Source of the DNA: Polycyclovorans sp.
Lineage (GTDB): Bacteria; Pseudomonadota; Gammaproteobacteria; Nevskiales; Nevskiaceae
NCBI GenBank assembly: GCA_002706265.1
Contig: PAKU01000037.1
Location: 62,001 to 126,000, forward strand
DNA length: 64,000 bases
Direction of reading: 5' to 3'
Part shown: piece by piece, positions 40,021 to 49,668 of the stretch
Numbering within the stretch: position 1 is the first letter of the stretch
Layout of the letters: each line of letters begins with the position of its first letter
Translations under genes and position numbers: made by a program
Notes under the pieces: model-generated
Database searches by the model: none
The model's input: only the letters and a program-made list of their open reading frames with translations
What the model was told of the DNA's origin: nothing

Positions 40021-40151
40021 AGACCGATGCGCGGGAAGGCGCTGATCGTTGAGCCTTGCTGATCGGCCCCCGAAAAAATTACGAAAGTTTGGTGGTTCCT
40101 GGACGGGCCAAGTCCGGCGGGAGTCTGCCCAAAGCGGGCATCTAACGTTAT

Positions 40152-40165
40152 AGGAGACGTCTCCT
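40152..40165. promoter_or_regulatory. Perfect 14-bp palindrome upstream of terC promoter
   Basis: AGGAGACGTCTCCT is fully self-complementary and lies about 70 bases upstream of the predicted transcript start, where an activator could bind. No regulator is assigned. Confidence 0.4.
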
Positions 40166-40195
40166 GCCTCGGCGAGAACCCATGCAGTTCACCCA

Positions 40196-40224
40196 TTGAC
40201 GTGTAACGAGCCCACTGCTCTACT
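40196..40224 (+). promoter_or_regulatory. Putative sigma-70 promoter of riboswitch-terC transcript
   Basis: TTGACG (40196-40201) and TCTACT (40219-40224) with a 17-base spacer predict transcription starting near 40231, just at the 5' edge of the riboswitch. Confidence 0.6.
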
Positions 40225-40227
40225 ACA

Positions 40228-40389
40228 TTCAGTGATACGGGGAGTAGCTGGCGCTCGATTTTTGGCGCCTGATGTGTCGTCAACACGGAGCGCACGCGCT
40301 CCCGGCGCCTCAGACCAGGGTTGTTGACTGGGTGGCAAGACCGGACTGGGTTGTCATGACTCGTGCCTACCACTCAAGGATCTGCCCCC
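40228..40389 (+). promoter_or_regulatory. yybP-ykoY-type manganese riboswitch
   Basis: The leader of the terC-family gene carries the two conserved internal-loop sequences of the yybP-ykoY Mn2+ riboswitch: GGGGAGTAGC (40239-40248) and GCAAGACC (40335-40342). The P1 helix can form between TTCAGT (40228-40233) and ACTGGG (40345-40350) with two G-U pairs. Between the loops are GC-rich hairpins (for example GGAGCG/CGCTCC). The region up to AAGGA (40376-40380) and ATG 40390 is the likely expression platform. In E. coli the same class controls alx, a TerC-family gene, and mntP. Confidence 0.82.
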
Positions 40390-41412
40390 ATGGCTTCGAT
40401 CGGTTCCCCACTGCTTTGGTCGCTGTTCACGGCGTTCGTTCTAGTCGCGCTTGCCGTCGATTTTTTACTCCTGAACCGTCAGGGCGCCCATCGGGTGTCC
40501 ATGCGCGAAGCGGGGCTCTGGACCTTGGTCTGGGTTGCGGTGAGTTTTGTCTTTGTCGGACTGCTGTGGTGGCAATTGGGTGGACTGGGCAATGACCCGG
40601 CCGCGAAGGCGCTCGCCAACGCCAAAGCGCTCGAATTCATCACCGGCTACCTGGTCGAGAAGGCCTTGGCCGTCGACAATATTTTTGTCTTCCTGATGGT
40701 ATTCACCTACTTCGCCGTACCGCCCGATTTCCAGAAGCGGGTGCTGATGATCGGCATCCTCGGCGCCTTGGTACTGCGCGGCATTCTGATTCTCATTGGC
40801 GCCTGGCTGATCGCACAGTTCCACTGGATTCTGTATCTCTTCGGCGCCTTCCTGGTGTTCACCGGCATCAAGATGTGGTGGGCCGCAGGGCAGGAGCCCG
40901 ATCTGGACGCCAACCCTGCGCTGCAATGGCTTAGGCGCCGGATGCGGGTGTCGCCGAACTATGACGGTGAGCGCTTCTTCACCATGATCAACGGCGTCAG
41001 GGTGGCGACGCCGCTGCTCTTGGTGGTGCTGGTGATTGGTATCGTCGATGTGGTGTTCGCGGTCGATTCCATACCTGCGATCTTTGCAATCACCACCGAT
41101 CCCTTCATTGTGCTGACCTCCAACGTCTTCGCAATTCTTGGCTTGCGTGCGATGTATTTTCTACTTGCAGGGGTGCATGAGCGCTTTCACCTGCTGCCCT
41201 ACGGGTTGGCCGTCGTGCTGGTGGTGATCGGCACCAAAATGCTGCTCATTGATCTCTACAAGATTCCGGTTGCCTGGTCGCTGATCGCAACAGTGGTGAT
41301 CCTCGGAGTAACGATGATGCTCTCGCTGCTGCTTCCGCCTGAGGGTGACGGCAAGTTACACGGTGGCTACCCCTTCACCAAGAGGAAAACGCCGCCGCCA
41401 ACTGATAAGTAA
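40390..41412 (+). CDS. TerC/Alx-family membrane protein, probable Mn exporter
   Basis: A 340-residue protein with about 8-9 membrane helices of the TerC/Alx family, implicated in manganese export and metalation of secreted proteins. Acidic membrane residues lie in EKALAVDNIFVFLMVF and DVVFAVDSIPAIFAIT, the two characteristic motifs. ATG 40390 follows AAGGA; an in-frame ATG at 40363 would fall inside the riboswitch leader. The upstream yybP-ykoY element predicts induction by Mn2+. Confidence 0.93.
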   Translation: MASIGSPLLWSLFTAFVLVALAVDFLLLNRQGAHRVSMREAGLWTLVWVAVSFVFVGLLWWQLGGLGNDPAAKALANAKALEFITGYLVEKALAVDNIFVFLMVFTYFAVPPDFQKRVLMIGILGALVLRGILILIGAWLIAQFHWILYLFGAFLVFTGIKMWWAAGQEPDLDANPALQWLRRRMRVSPNYDGERFFTMINGVRVATPLLLVVLVIGIVDVVFAVDSIPAIFAITTDPFIVLTSNVFAILGLRAMYFLLAGVHERFHLLPYGLAVVLVVIGTKMLLIDLYKIPVAWSLIATVVILGVTMMLSLLLPPEGDGKLHGGYPFTKRKTPPPTDK

Positions 41413-41677
41413 GCCCGAGGCAAGCCTGCGCGCGGTCTTCAACACCGACTTTCATCTTGTCGGGCGCGGCATCGCAAAAAAAGGGACGAACAGCAATTAG
41501 GACCTCTGACAGCCCAAAGCTGACATTAGGAATTGTGTGACTGGCAGAGATGTCCGTCCGCTTTTGTCGTATCTCCGCCGGATAATCATTTTCGCTGTAT
41601 GAGGTCGACAACAGTGGGGCCGTATCCGGCCTTCCTCGCTTGTCGTCCCCAGCACTTGTCAACTTCGGGCGCACCTA

Positions 41678-42019
41678 ATGAGTAGTAGCCAAGACGTAGA
41701 AATGGATCAAGGATCATGGGTCCCATTCGATCCCCAAGATTTAGTCGAAGCCCTTCCAGGCGCTGGCGCCCAATACATTGACGCGCTGTTGGCATGTTCG
41801 CGTATCCGGTGGGGGGCGAACGCCTCAGTTGGCTACTTTCAGGACGAAGAGCAATCCGCAGGTTCGTCACGTGACTGGTGCTGGGACGAGGACCTCGCAA
41901 TATCCGCTCAGGTGGGAGGCACAGTTTTCGTGATCGACTTTCAGACGAAAGACGGCGAAGTACGTGCTTTCCGATTGGAACGTGCCCTTGAACTGGAGCT
42001 TCAGATTGATGATGCGTAA
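41678..42019 (+). CDS. Small acidic protein of unknown function
   Basis: A 113-residue acidic protein (FDPQDLVEALPGAGAQYIDALLACS; later VFVIDFQTKDGEVRAFRLE) not recognised as any family. Composition and lack of low-complexity sequence argue that it is real. It starts the accessory stretch after terC; the 265 bases before it (41413-41677) show no feature. No signal peptide or membrane helix. A longer antisense frame exists over the same region, so the strand choice is tentative. Confidence 0.5.
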   Translation: MSSSQDVEMDQGSWVPFDPQDLVEALPGAGAQYIDALLACSRIRWGANASVGYFQDEEQSAGSSRDWCWDEDLAISAQVGGTVFVIDFQTKDGEVRAFRLERALELELQIDDA

Positions 42020-42067
42020 CGGCGACTCCGAGTAGGCATATGGCTCCCACGCAGTCTGTCGATAAGG

Positions 42068-42544
42068 CTAAAAAACCTTCGGTATGCGCTCAGCATCAGG
42101 CACTAATTTGTTGAGTTGATGCAGCTTGGTAAGCGACACTTGGAATTGTCCGTTGCTTGGCATCTTCTTGCCCTTAAAAAGATCCCATACCAATGACCCG
42201 GGGCCGTTATAAACATCGTCAAAGGTTCCGTCGGGATTTATCTTGATGATTATCGTGTGCTGCGGCTCGCAGCGGAAAGCAACTGTTCTCGATTGAGTGG
42301 CTTTGATTTCCACTTCGCGACCATCTTTGGTAACGGCGTCAAATCCCTTATTTGATGCAGTCTTCAAATCAAGCGCATAAGCATCGGCGACCAGACACTC
42401 ACCAAGGCTCCCCACCATGTGTCCATCAGGTGTGAATTTCCGTCCGTCGAACATTTCTTCAAGAGCCTTAACCGTAGAATAAAGCTGTTTTACAAGGGCT
42501 TGAATTTTTTCGTGATCGATCTTGTTTTTCATTTTTTGGTTCAT
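42068..42544 (-). CDS. PD-(D/E)XK nuclease-like protein (DUF6998-like)
   Basis: A 158-residue protein with a short helical N-terminus and a core resembling restriction-endonuclease-like domains: GSLGECLVADAYALDL (leading helix), then KGFDAVTKDGREVEIKAT, which gives D...(D/E)xK spacing (Asp of FDAV, E-I-K). Such domains cleave or bind nucleic acid; many small ones are defence or repair components. The gene is visibly AT-richer than its surroundings, suggesting recent acquisition. It lies 36 bases downstream of, and in the same direction as, the WYL regulator. Catalysis is inferred; a substrate cannot be named. Confidence 0.72.
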   Translation of the reverse strand: MNQKMKNKIDHEKIQALVKQLYSTVKALEEMFDGRKFTPDGHMVGSLGECLVADAYALDLKTASNKGFDAVTKDGREVEIKATQSRTVAFRCEPQHTIIIKINPDGTFDDVYNGPGSLVWDLFKGKKMPSNGQFQVSLTKLHQLNKLVPDAERIPKVF

Positions 42545-42580
42545 TAAGAAATAAATTTGATGGGAAAGCTGTGATCCAGA

Positions 42581-43564
42581 TCATCCCCCTCGCTTTTCCC
42601 ACGCGAGCTGCAAGCGCGCTTCCCAGTCGGGAGGTTTAACGACATTGACAGCATTTCCCCATGTCGACAAGTGCCACGCCATCTCCAAACATCCACCGGC
42701 ACGGAAGCGTACATGCAGGCTGCCGTCAGTATCCCGGTCAAGTTGTTGTGTGGGATGAAAATCGTAATCTGCGGCGTCCTTGGCTGCCTCCGGGGCGAAG
42801 TGCCAGTGAACATCAAAGGGCTCTTCCTGCCAGATGCCGAAGGATCGCTCCAGGTAACGGGTTAGCGAGAATCCCTTCGGCTTTATCGCGGTGTGCCGCT
42901 CCACCACCGCACTTTCGATTCCGCCGAGTACAAAGTACCGAGGCTCAGCCTCAGGGGCCCGCCCGGCGAGTAGATAGTGCCGCTGGCCGTAGACCAGACC
43001 ATAGGGATGCAGGAGGTAACTCCTTCGAATGCCTGTTTTCCGGAATCGATACTGAACCCGTAGTACGCGGCGTTGCCGCAGTGCGCTTCGGATGGTACCC
43101 AGCACCTCAGCATCTACTTTGACGCGGGGCCCGGGGCGTACGGCTATGCCCTCTGCAACCGTGGTTGCCAGGAGCGCATCGGCGAGATCCGAGGCCGAGT
43201 CGCTCGGAACTGATGAGGTTAACAGCGCAGCAATTCGATTCAGGTTGTCGGCGTGTGCCGTTAAGCCCGCCTGCACCAGGCTCTTACGGGCGATCTCAAG
43301 GGAGGCGAGATCATCTGGACACACGGTGGCCAGCGCCCGAATGAGTCCCGTTCTGATCTTCCAACGCTTGTGACCGCTGTCATCCACCCATTCCTGGTGG
43401 CGCCCATCGAACAGCCTGAGCACAGCATCACGGCAGCGTTCGGCGGTCCTGCGTGACATCGGGGGATCACTGAGCGCCTGAATGTCCTTCAAACCGACGC
43501 CCGCCGCTCGACCTTGCATCTCGATGGCAATGCGCAACAACAGTTCAGCGTTCTCGTGTCGCAT
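42581..43564 (-). CDS. WYL-domain transcriptional regulator
   Basis: A 327-residue regulator with an N-terminal helix-turn-helix-like region (residues ~1-75, with PPMSRRTAERCRDAVLRLF), a middle helical domain and a WYL ligand-sensing domain (RRSYLLHPYGLVYGQRHYLLAGR), then a C-terminal WCX-like extension. WYL proteins (for example BrxR, CapW) often repress phage-defence operons and sense nucleic-acid ligands. It reads away from the gene at 43697, with 132 bases between, and precedes the PD-(D/E)XK-like gene. Confidence 0.88.
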   Translation of the reverse strand: MRHENAELLLRIAIEMQGRAAGVGLKDIQALSDPPMSRRTAERCRDAVLRLFDGRHQEWVDDSGHKRWKIRTGLIRALATVCPDDLASLEIARKSLVQAGLTAHADNLNRIAALLTSSVPSDSASDLADALLATTVAEGIAVRPGPRVKVDAEVLGTIRSALRQRRVLRVQYRFRKTGIRRSYLLHPYGLVYGQRHYLLAGRAPEAEPRYFVLGGIESAVVERHTAIKPKGFSLTRYLERSFGIWQEEPFDVHWHFAPEAAKDAADYDFHPTQQLDRDTDGSLHVRFRAGGCLEMAWHLSTWGNAVNVVKPPDWEARLQLAWEKRGG

Positions 43565-43696
43565 AGGTCAGGGCATCCGCAACCGGAACAGGTCGCTTAG
43601 TGATTGAGATACGTCCGATTGTGGCGTACTTACGAGGGATCATGCGCTGAACCCGGAAAAGCCATGCGTCGTGGCTTCTGGCAGCGGAGACAAGAG

Positions 43697-44122
43697 ATGA
43701 CGTTTCAGCAAGAGTTCGAGGTGGGCAGCGTTCGCTACCGCGTCGAGGTCACCGAGTGCGGTTCAATTGTCCTGAAGGCAATCGCAGACCGACGTGACTG
43801 GTCACAACGGGCTGCCGTGTTCTCGGACCCCTTCTGGTATCCCGGCAGAGAAGAGAAGTACGGCGAGCCCGAATCTGTGGAGTCCTTGGGCGCCCATGAC
43901 AACGCACATGCCGTGCTGCGCCTTGCTGCAAGCGCCGTCATCGGCTGGATCAAAGAGCATCGCATTGGGCAGCTCTGCTTCCGCGCCTTGGAGCCGAGGC
44001 TTCATCGAATCCTGTTGCGCTTCGCCCGTCGGATGTCCCGACGGTATCGCCTGCCGTACGAGGTTGATGACTATGAGGGATGGATCCTCGTTACCCGCCT
44101 CCAGCGAACCCTCGCGGCGTGA
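43697..44122 (+). CDS. Unknown protein coupled to the Cys-rich downstream gene
   Basis: A 141-residue protein of unrecognised family. It begins MTFQQEFEVGSVRYRVEV and has a basic C-terminal third (RLHRILLRFARRMSRRYRLP). No signal or membrane segment is visible. GGAGAC precedes ATG 43697, and a small hairpin (AAGCCA/TGGCTT, 43659-43664 and 43672-43677) lies in the leader. The stop overlaps the next gene as GTGA. Divergent from the WYL regulator, which may control it. Confidence 0.65.
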   Translation: MTFQQEFEVGSVRYRVEVTECGSIVLKAIADRRDWSQRAAVFSDPFWYPGREEKYGEPESVESLGAHDNAHAVLRLAASAVIGWIKEHRIGQLCFRALEPRLHRILLRFARRMSRRYRLPYEVDDYEGWILVTRLQRTLAA

Positions 44123-44535
44123 AGTGGCTTTCAGCTCGACCAGCACCCGTTTGCTGCACCTGCGGTGAGTCCCTGGAAGCCATTGGCGGTCGACGCATCG
44201 TCAGCACGCGTTCGAGAGGGGTCTTCCTTATCCCGGCCAAAGGCGATGTCCGAGGACGTATCAAACGATGGCGGATCAAGGACAACTCGGCGACTTCTCT
44301 GGGTACGGTTGGGCCAGAGTCATTCTGGACGCCGGACCGCATCGAGCGTGGCTGCTCTCACGTTGTCAACGGCTTTCAGCCGTGGATGTGCCAGCGTTGC
44401 GCTGGGCAATGCTGCACCGCGTGTGGCAACCCTCTTAAGCGACCGCCAGGTGCACTGGATATCGATGGCAACAGTTTCGCCTTGCTTCCGGCGAGCGTTC
44501 CCTGCGAGTGCGTGGTCTCGCCCACAAGAGGCTGA
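44119..44535 (+). CDS. Cys-rich putative zinc-ribbon protein
   Basis: A 138-residue protein with Cys clusters CCTCG (N-terminal), CQRCAGQCCTACG (about residue 90-105) and CEC near the end, suggesting one or two zinc ribbons. The middle region is basic (RGRIKRWRIKDN), so nucleic-acid or protein binding is plausible. GTG 44119 overlaps the previous stop (GTGA), a strong sign of translational coupling; an upstream ATG at 44080 is in frame. Family not recognised. Confidence 0.6.
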   Translation: MKWLSARPAPVCCTCGESLEAIGGRRIVSTRSRGVFLIPAKGDVRGRIKRWRIKDNSATSLGTVGPESFWTPDRIERGCSHVVNGFQPWMCQRCAGQCCTACGNPLKRPPGALDIDGNSFALLPASVPCECVVSPTRG

Positions 44536-44602
44536 ACATCCATGAAAAATGGCGCGCCTTCAGGCGTGGTTGGCCTTTGCCATTCCATCTACGAATCCGC
44601 CC

Positions 44603-44646
44603 ATCAACAAAAACAAAGCCCCCGGAACCTTGCGGCGCCGGGGGCT
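44603..44646 (-). terminator. Terminator of the tRNA Ser-Lys-Val operon
   Basis: Stem AGCCCCCGG/CCGGGGGCT (44617-44625, 44638-44646); on the minus strand it is followed by TTGTTTTTGTTG. The 17 bases 44619-44635 are identical to part of the tRNA-Ser gene at 44877-44893. Confidence 0.88.
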
Positions 44647-44659
44647 CTAATTTTCAAAT

Positions 44660-44734
44660 TGGTGGACAGTACAAGGCTCGAACTTGTGACCCCCGCCGTG
44701 TGAAGGCGATGCTCTACCACTGAGCTAACTGTCC
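44660..44734 (-). tRNA. tRNA-Val (anticodon CAC)
   Basis: Read on the minus strand: acceptor GGACAGT/ACTGTCC, D-loop AGTGGTA, anticodon loop TTCACAC (CAC), T-loop TTCGAGC, discriminator A and encoded CCA. It is the last gene of a three-tRNA operon. Confidence 0.96.
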
Positions 44735-44737
44735 AAA

Positions 44738-44813
44738 TGGTGGGTCGTGATGGATTCGAACCATCGACCAATTGGTTAAAAGCCAACTGCTCTACCAGCT
44801 GAGCTAACGACCC
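44738..44813 (-). tRNA. tRNA-Lys (anticodon TTT)
   Basis: Minus strand: acceptor GGGTCGT/ACGACCC, D-arm GCTC...GAGC, anticodon loop CTTTTAA (TTT), T-loop TTCGAAT, encoded CCA. Three bases separate it from tRNA-Val. Confidence 0.97.
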
Positions 44814-44853
44814 GGCCCAGCACGCGATTATAACCAAAAATTCACGGCTGTTG

Positions 44854-44941
44854 TGGCGGAGGGGGAGGGATTCGAACCCCCGGAACCTTGCGGTTCAACG
44901 GTTTTCAAGACCGTCGCAATCGACCACTCTGCCACCCCTCC
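44854..44941 (-). tRNA. tRNA-Ser (anticodon TGA)
   Basis: Minus strand, 88 bases with a long variable arm: acceptor GGAGGGG/CCCCTCC, discriminator G, encoded CCA, anticodon loop CTTGAAA (TGA), T-loop TTCGAAT. A -10-like TACAAT lies upstream (complement 44951-44956) with a GC-rich discriminator, typical of stable-RNA promoters. Confidence 0.97.
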
Positions 44942-45024
44942 GGCGCGCGGATTGTAATGGAAGCGGCGCACGAAAGGGCATGTCCATCGAGACACCCGAC
45001 GAACAATGCAGGCGGTGGGCGCTG

Positions 45025-47019
45025 TCAGCCGTCGACGGTCACCGTGATCAACACCTGTTTGCTGCGCACCTGGGTGCCCGCATCGACGCTGATGCTGTCA
45101 ACGACGCCGTCAACGGGCAGGCTGAGCTGAAATTCCATCTTCATCGCTTCGAGCACCGCCAGTGTCTGGCCTTTGGCGACGCGGTCCCCGGGCTTGATGT
45201 GCACGGCAATCACCTTGCCGTCGGTGTGCGCCAGCAGGCGGCCGTCAGAGCCCGGTGCCGCACCTTGGACAGGCGCAAGGGTGCGATCTTCCCAGCACCA
45301 TGAACGCCCGTTGCTTTCGATCCAGAGCTGGTCACCCGCGCGCTGCCAGGCCACCTGCTGGCCAAGGCCGTCGATGGTGAAGCGTAGGCCGTCGGCATCG
45401 TGCGCCATGACCTGCACCGCGAGCGAGGTGTGTTCATCAACGCACACGTCGAAGTGGCCGCCGCGTCCGGCCTTCACGTTGACCTGGTGGTCAGCCCCCC
45501 GGCACTGCAGCACCAACTCGGCCGCCGTGTCGTGCGAGCTGTGCCAGCCAATCAACTCGTCACTGAGGCCGTGTGTGGCGGCAAGTTGTGCGGCGTCTCC
45601 CAGATAGAAGCCCAGGGCCGCGATGGCGGCATCCTGGTCGGTGGGCTTGATGGCCGCAATGCGGGACGGCGGGAAATGCTCGGCCAGGAACCCGGTGGAG
45701 AAATCGCCGCCCGCAAAGGCAGGGTGGGCAATGATCTCGGCCAGATAGTCCTTGTTGCTGATGACGCCGAACAGCCGGGTGCCGGCCAGCGCCTTCAGCA
45801 GCCGGGTGCGTGCGGTTTCGCGGTCTTCGCCCCAGGCGATGAGCTTGGCCTGCATGGAGTCGTAGAACGGGCTGACGGTGGCGCCGGTTTCCAGATAACT
45901 GTCGATGCGTATGCCATCGCCGCCGGCCGCCTGCCATTGCAACACGTCGCCGGTTTGCGGCAGGTCACCGGCCAGAGGGTCTTCGGCACACAGGCGCACT
46001 TCAATGGCGTGGCCGTAACGATTTTCGTCGATGTCGGCCTGACGCATGGGCAGGGCCTCACCTTGGGCCACACGCAGCTGCCAGTCGACCAGGTCGACGC
46101 CGTACACCATCTCGGTCACCGGATGCTCGACTTGCAGGCGGGTGTTCATTTCGAGGAAATAGAACTGGCCATCGGCCGCCAGCATGAATTCCACCGTGCC
46201 CGCGCCCACATAGTGGACCGCCTTGGCGGCTGCCACCGCTGCCGCGCCCATGCGTTCGCGCAGTGCCGGGTCAACGGCCGGGCTCGGGGCTTCTTCCACC
46301 ACCTTCTGATTGCGTCGCTGCACCGAGCAGTCGCGCTCGCCCAGATGCACCACGTTGCCGAGCCGGTCGCCGAAGATCTGAATTTCGACATGGCGGGCAT
46401 TGAGCACCGCCTTTTCGATCAGCAGTTGGCCGGAGCCGAAGGCGTTTTCTGCCTCGCTGCGGGCCGACTTGATGGCCGCGCCCAGCTCGGCGTCGTCATG
46501 GACCAGCCGCATGCCTCGGCCGCCGCCGCCAGAGGCCGCCTTGACCATGACCGGCAGACCGACCTTGCGGGCTTCGGCGATCAGGGTTGCGTCAGACTGG
46601 TCGTCGCCCTGGTAGCCGGGCACGCAGGGCACGCCTGCGGCCAGCATATGGTTCTTCGAGGTGCTCTTGTTGCCCATGGCCTCGATGGAAGCCGCATCGG
46701 GCCCCACGAACACCAGTCCCGCATCGTGGATGGCCTGGGCAAACTCGGCGCGTTCCGAGAGAAAGCCATAGCCGGGGTGGATGGCCTGGGCGCCGCTGCG
46801 CCGGGCCGCTTCGATGATGCGGTCGATCAGCAGATAGCTGTCTTTGGCGGGCGCGGGGCCGATATGCACGGCCTGATCGGCCTCGCGCACGTGCAGCGCG
46901 TTGCGGTCGGCATCTGAATAAACGGCCACGGTCTGGTAACCGGCCTTCTTGGCGCCACGAATGACGCGAACGGCAATTTCGCCACGGTTGGCGACCAGTA
47001 CTTTGGTGAATCGGCTCAT
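45025..47019 (-). CDS. Acyl-CoA carboxylase biotin-carrying subunit (MCC/GCC-type alpha)
   Basis: A 664-residue subunit that carboxylates its own biotin and carries it to the beta subunit. An N-terminal biotin carboxylase (VLVANRGEIAVRVIRGAKKAGY, GGGGRGMRLV ATP loop, EMNTRLQVEHPVTE) is followed by a linker domain and a C-terminal biotinyl domain with AMKM (VLEAMKMEFQL). The size and layout fit 3-methylcrotonyl-CoA or geranyl-CoA carboxylases rather than acetyl-CoA carboxylase. ATG 47019 (MSRFTKVLVANRG) is chosen over an upstream in-frame ATG. The beta subunit lies 137 bases upstream. Confidence 0.93.
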   Translation of the reverse strand: MSRFTKVLVANRGEIAVRVIRGAKKAGYQTVAVYSDADRNALHVREADQAVHIGPAPAKDSYLLIDRIIEAARRSGAQAIHPGYGFLSERAEFAQAIHDAGLVFVGPDAASIEAMGNKSTSKNHMLAAGVPCVPGYQGDDQSDATLIAEARKVGLPVMVKAASGGGGRGMRLVHDDAELGAAIKSARSEAENAFGSGQLLIEKAVLNARHVEIQIFGDRLGNVVHLGERDCSVQRRNQKVVEEAPSPAVDPALRERMGAAAVAAAKAVHYVGAGTVEFMLAADGQFYFLEMNTRLQVEHPVTEMVYGVDLVDWQLRVAQGEALPMRQADIDENRYGHAIEVRLCAEDPLAGDLPQTGDVLQWQAAGGDGIRIDSYLETGATVSPFYDSMQAKLIAWGEDRETARTRLLKALAGTRLFGVISNKDYLAEIIAHPAFAGGDFSTGFLAEHFPPSRIAAIKPTDQDAAIAALGFYLGDAAQLAATHGLSDELIGWHSSHDTAAELVLQCRGADHQVNVKAGRGGHFDVCVDEHTSLAVQVMAHDADGLRFTIDGLGQQVAWQRAGDQLWIESNGRSWCWEDRTLAPVQGAAPGSDGRLLAHTDGKVIAVHIKPGDRVAKGQTLAVLEAMKMEFQLSLPVDGVVDSISVDAGTQVRSKQVLITVTVDG

Positions 47020-47156
47020 CGGGTTTCTCATTGAGTGGCCGCACTCTGCGGCTCGCATTCTTTCAAGGTCGGCGGCAAGGCCCCGTGTAGTTCTGCAACG
47101 CGGTCAGGCGTGCTTTGCATTCGTCTCGCGGGGCGACTGCGTGTTGAAGGCCCTCG

Positions 47157-48782
<1,626 letters not shown>

Positions 48783-48881
48783 TTCCAGATCACGGCCAGA
48801 AGATTAAATGGGCCGCCTTTTTACCAGCAATCGCTGATCTATTCATCAATAAGATGGCTTACCGGGCCGTGTGGCGCGCGC

Positions 48882-49544
48882 TCAGGGGTCTGAGGTCCAC
48901 TGTGCGGCGCCCAGAAAAATCAGCGTGAGCTGTTTGGCGGCGCCACTTTCCAACCGTGCGCGTTCATTGTGGTCTTGGGGGTCGGCGTCGAGCAACAGCT
49001 CGGTGGCGCCCATCATGGTCTGTACGACCAGGCCCGCCACCAGGCGCAGCGTGTCACCGTTGAGCGCACGCAAGGGCGGCAAGGGCGCAAGGTCGGCCGC
49101 CAGCTCGCTGACCCACAGTCGAATCTCCTTGCGAATGCCGAGGCGCACGGCGGTGGAGCCGCTCATGCGCTCCTTGGCGATGAACTGGAACTGCAGCCGG
49201 TGGGTGTCGACGTATTGCAAGAAGGTGCGCACCGAACTGGCGATCTGGTGCTCGCCAGGCTGCGGACCGGCACGTGCCTCGCGCATCAGGGCGTGCAGGG
49301 CGGCAAACGCATCGTCGATCAGCGCCAGGCCCAGGTCTTCCATGCTGCCGAAATGGCGGTAGAACGCCGCCGGCACCACGCCGCCGACCTTGGCGACCTC
49401 ACGCAATGACAAAGAAGAAAAGCTGCGCTCGCCCTCAAGCAGGGTGAGTGCCGCGTCCATCAGGGCGCGTCGGGTGCGCTGCTTGCGGCCGTCGCGTGGC
49501 GACGCATCAGCATCTTCAACGGGTTTTTTGCGCAGGCGCTTCAT
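48882..49544 (-). CDS. TetR-family regulator, DesT/FabR type
   Basis: A 220-residue TetR-family repressor. The HTH is in SLREVAKVGGVVPAAFYRHFGSMEDL, close to FabR/DesT, which sense the saturated/unsaturated acyl-CoA balance. It is divergent from the ferredoxin reductase/desaturase pair, as DesT is from desCB in Pseudomonas aeruginosa, and two matching operator-like sites lie between them. It could also respond to the adjacent carboxylase's acyl-CoAs, but orientation favours the desaturase. Confidence 0.9.
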   Translation of the reverse strand: MKRLRKKPVEDADASPRDGRKQRTRRALMDAALTLLEGERSFSSLSLREVAKVGGVVPAAFYRHFGSMEDLGLALIDDAFAALHALMREARAGPQPGEHQIASSVRTFLQYVDTHRLQFQFIAKERMSGSTAVRLGIRKEIRLWVSELAADLAPLPPLRALNGDTLRLVAGLVVQTMMGATELLLDADPQDHNERARLESGAAKQLTLIFLGAAQWTSDP

Positions 49545-49592
49545 GTGAGGAGTCTAGTCCAGCGGACAGGCATTCGACGCACGCACACCAAT

Positions 49593-49609
49593 AGTGAACA
49601 TGTGTTGAC
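49593..49609 (+). promoter_or_regulatory. DesT/FabR-like operator 1 overlapping -35 element
   Basis: AGTGAACATGTGTTGAC resembles the Pseudomonas DesT palindrome (AGTGAAC...GTTGACT type). A perfect -35 hexamer TTGACA (49605-49610) overlaps its right half, so binding would block RNA polymerase from the desaturase operon. Confidence 0.65.
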
Positions 49610-49631
49610 AAACTGAAATATGCAACTTACG

Positions 49632-49648
49632 GTGCACATACGTTCACT
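49632..49648 (-). promoter_or_regulatory. DesT/FabR-like operator 2, opposite orientation
   Basis: Read on the minus strand, AGTGAACGTATGTGCAC shares AGTGAAC and spacing with operator 1. The two sites face each other with AGTGAAC arms outward, 39 bases apart, flanking the predicted transcript start. Confidence 0.55.
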
Positions 49649-49668
49649 ATCGAAGTTGCGCAGACATC

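Noticed and set aside
41586..42050. Antisense reading frame opposite the 113-residue gene
   Set aside because: It is longer, but its composition (Arg/Pro/Ser-rich, no coherent secondary structure pattern) looks like a shadow frame.
44660..44734. tRNA-Val as integration site of a genomic island
   Set aside because: The accessory genes lie downstream of the tRNA, but no integrase and no direct copy of the tRNA 3' end was found near 41.4 kb.
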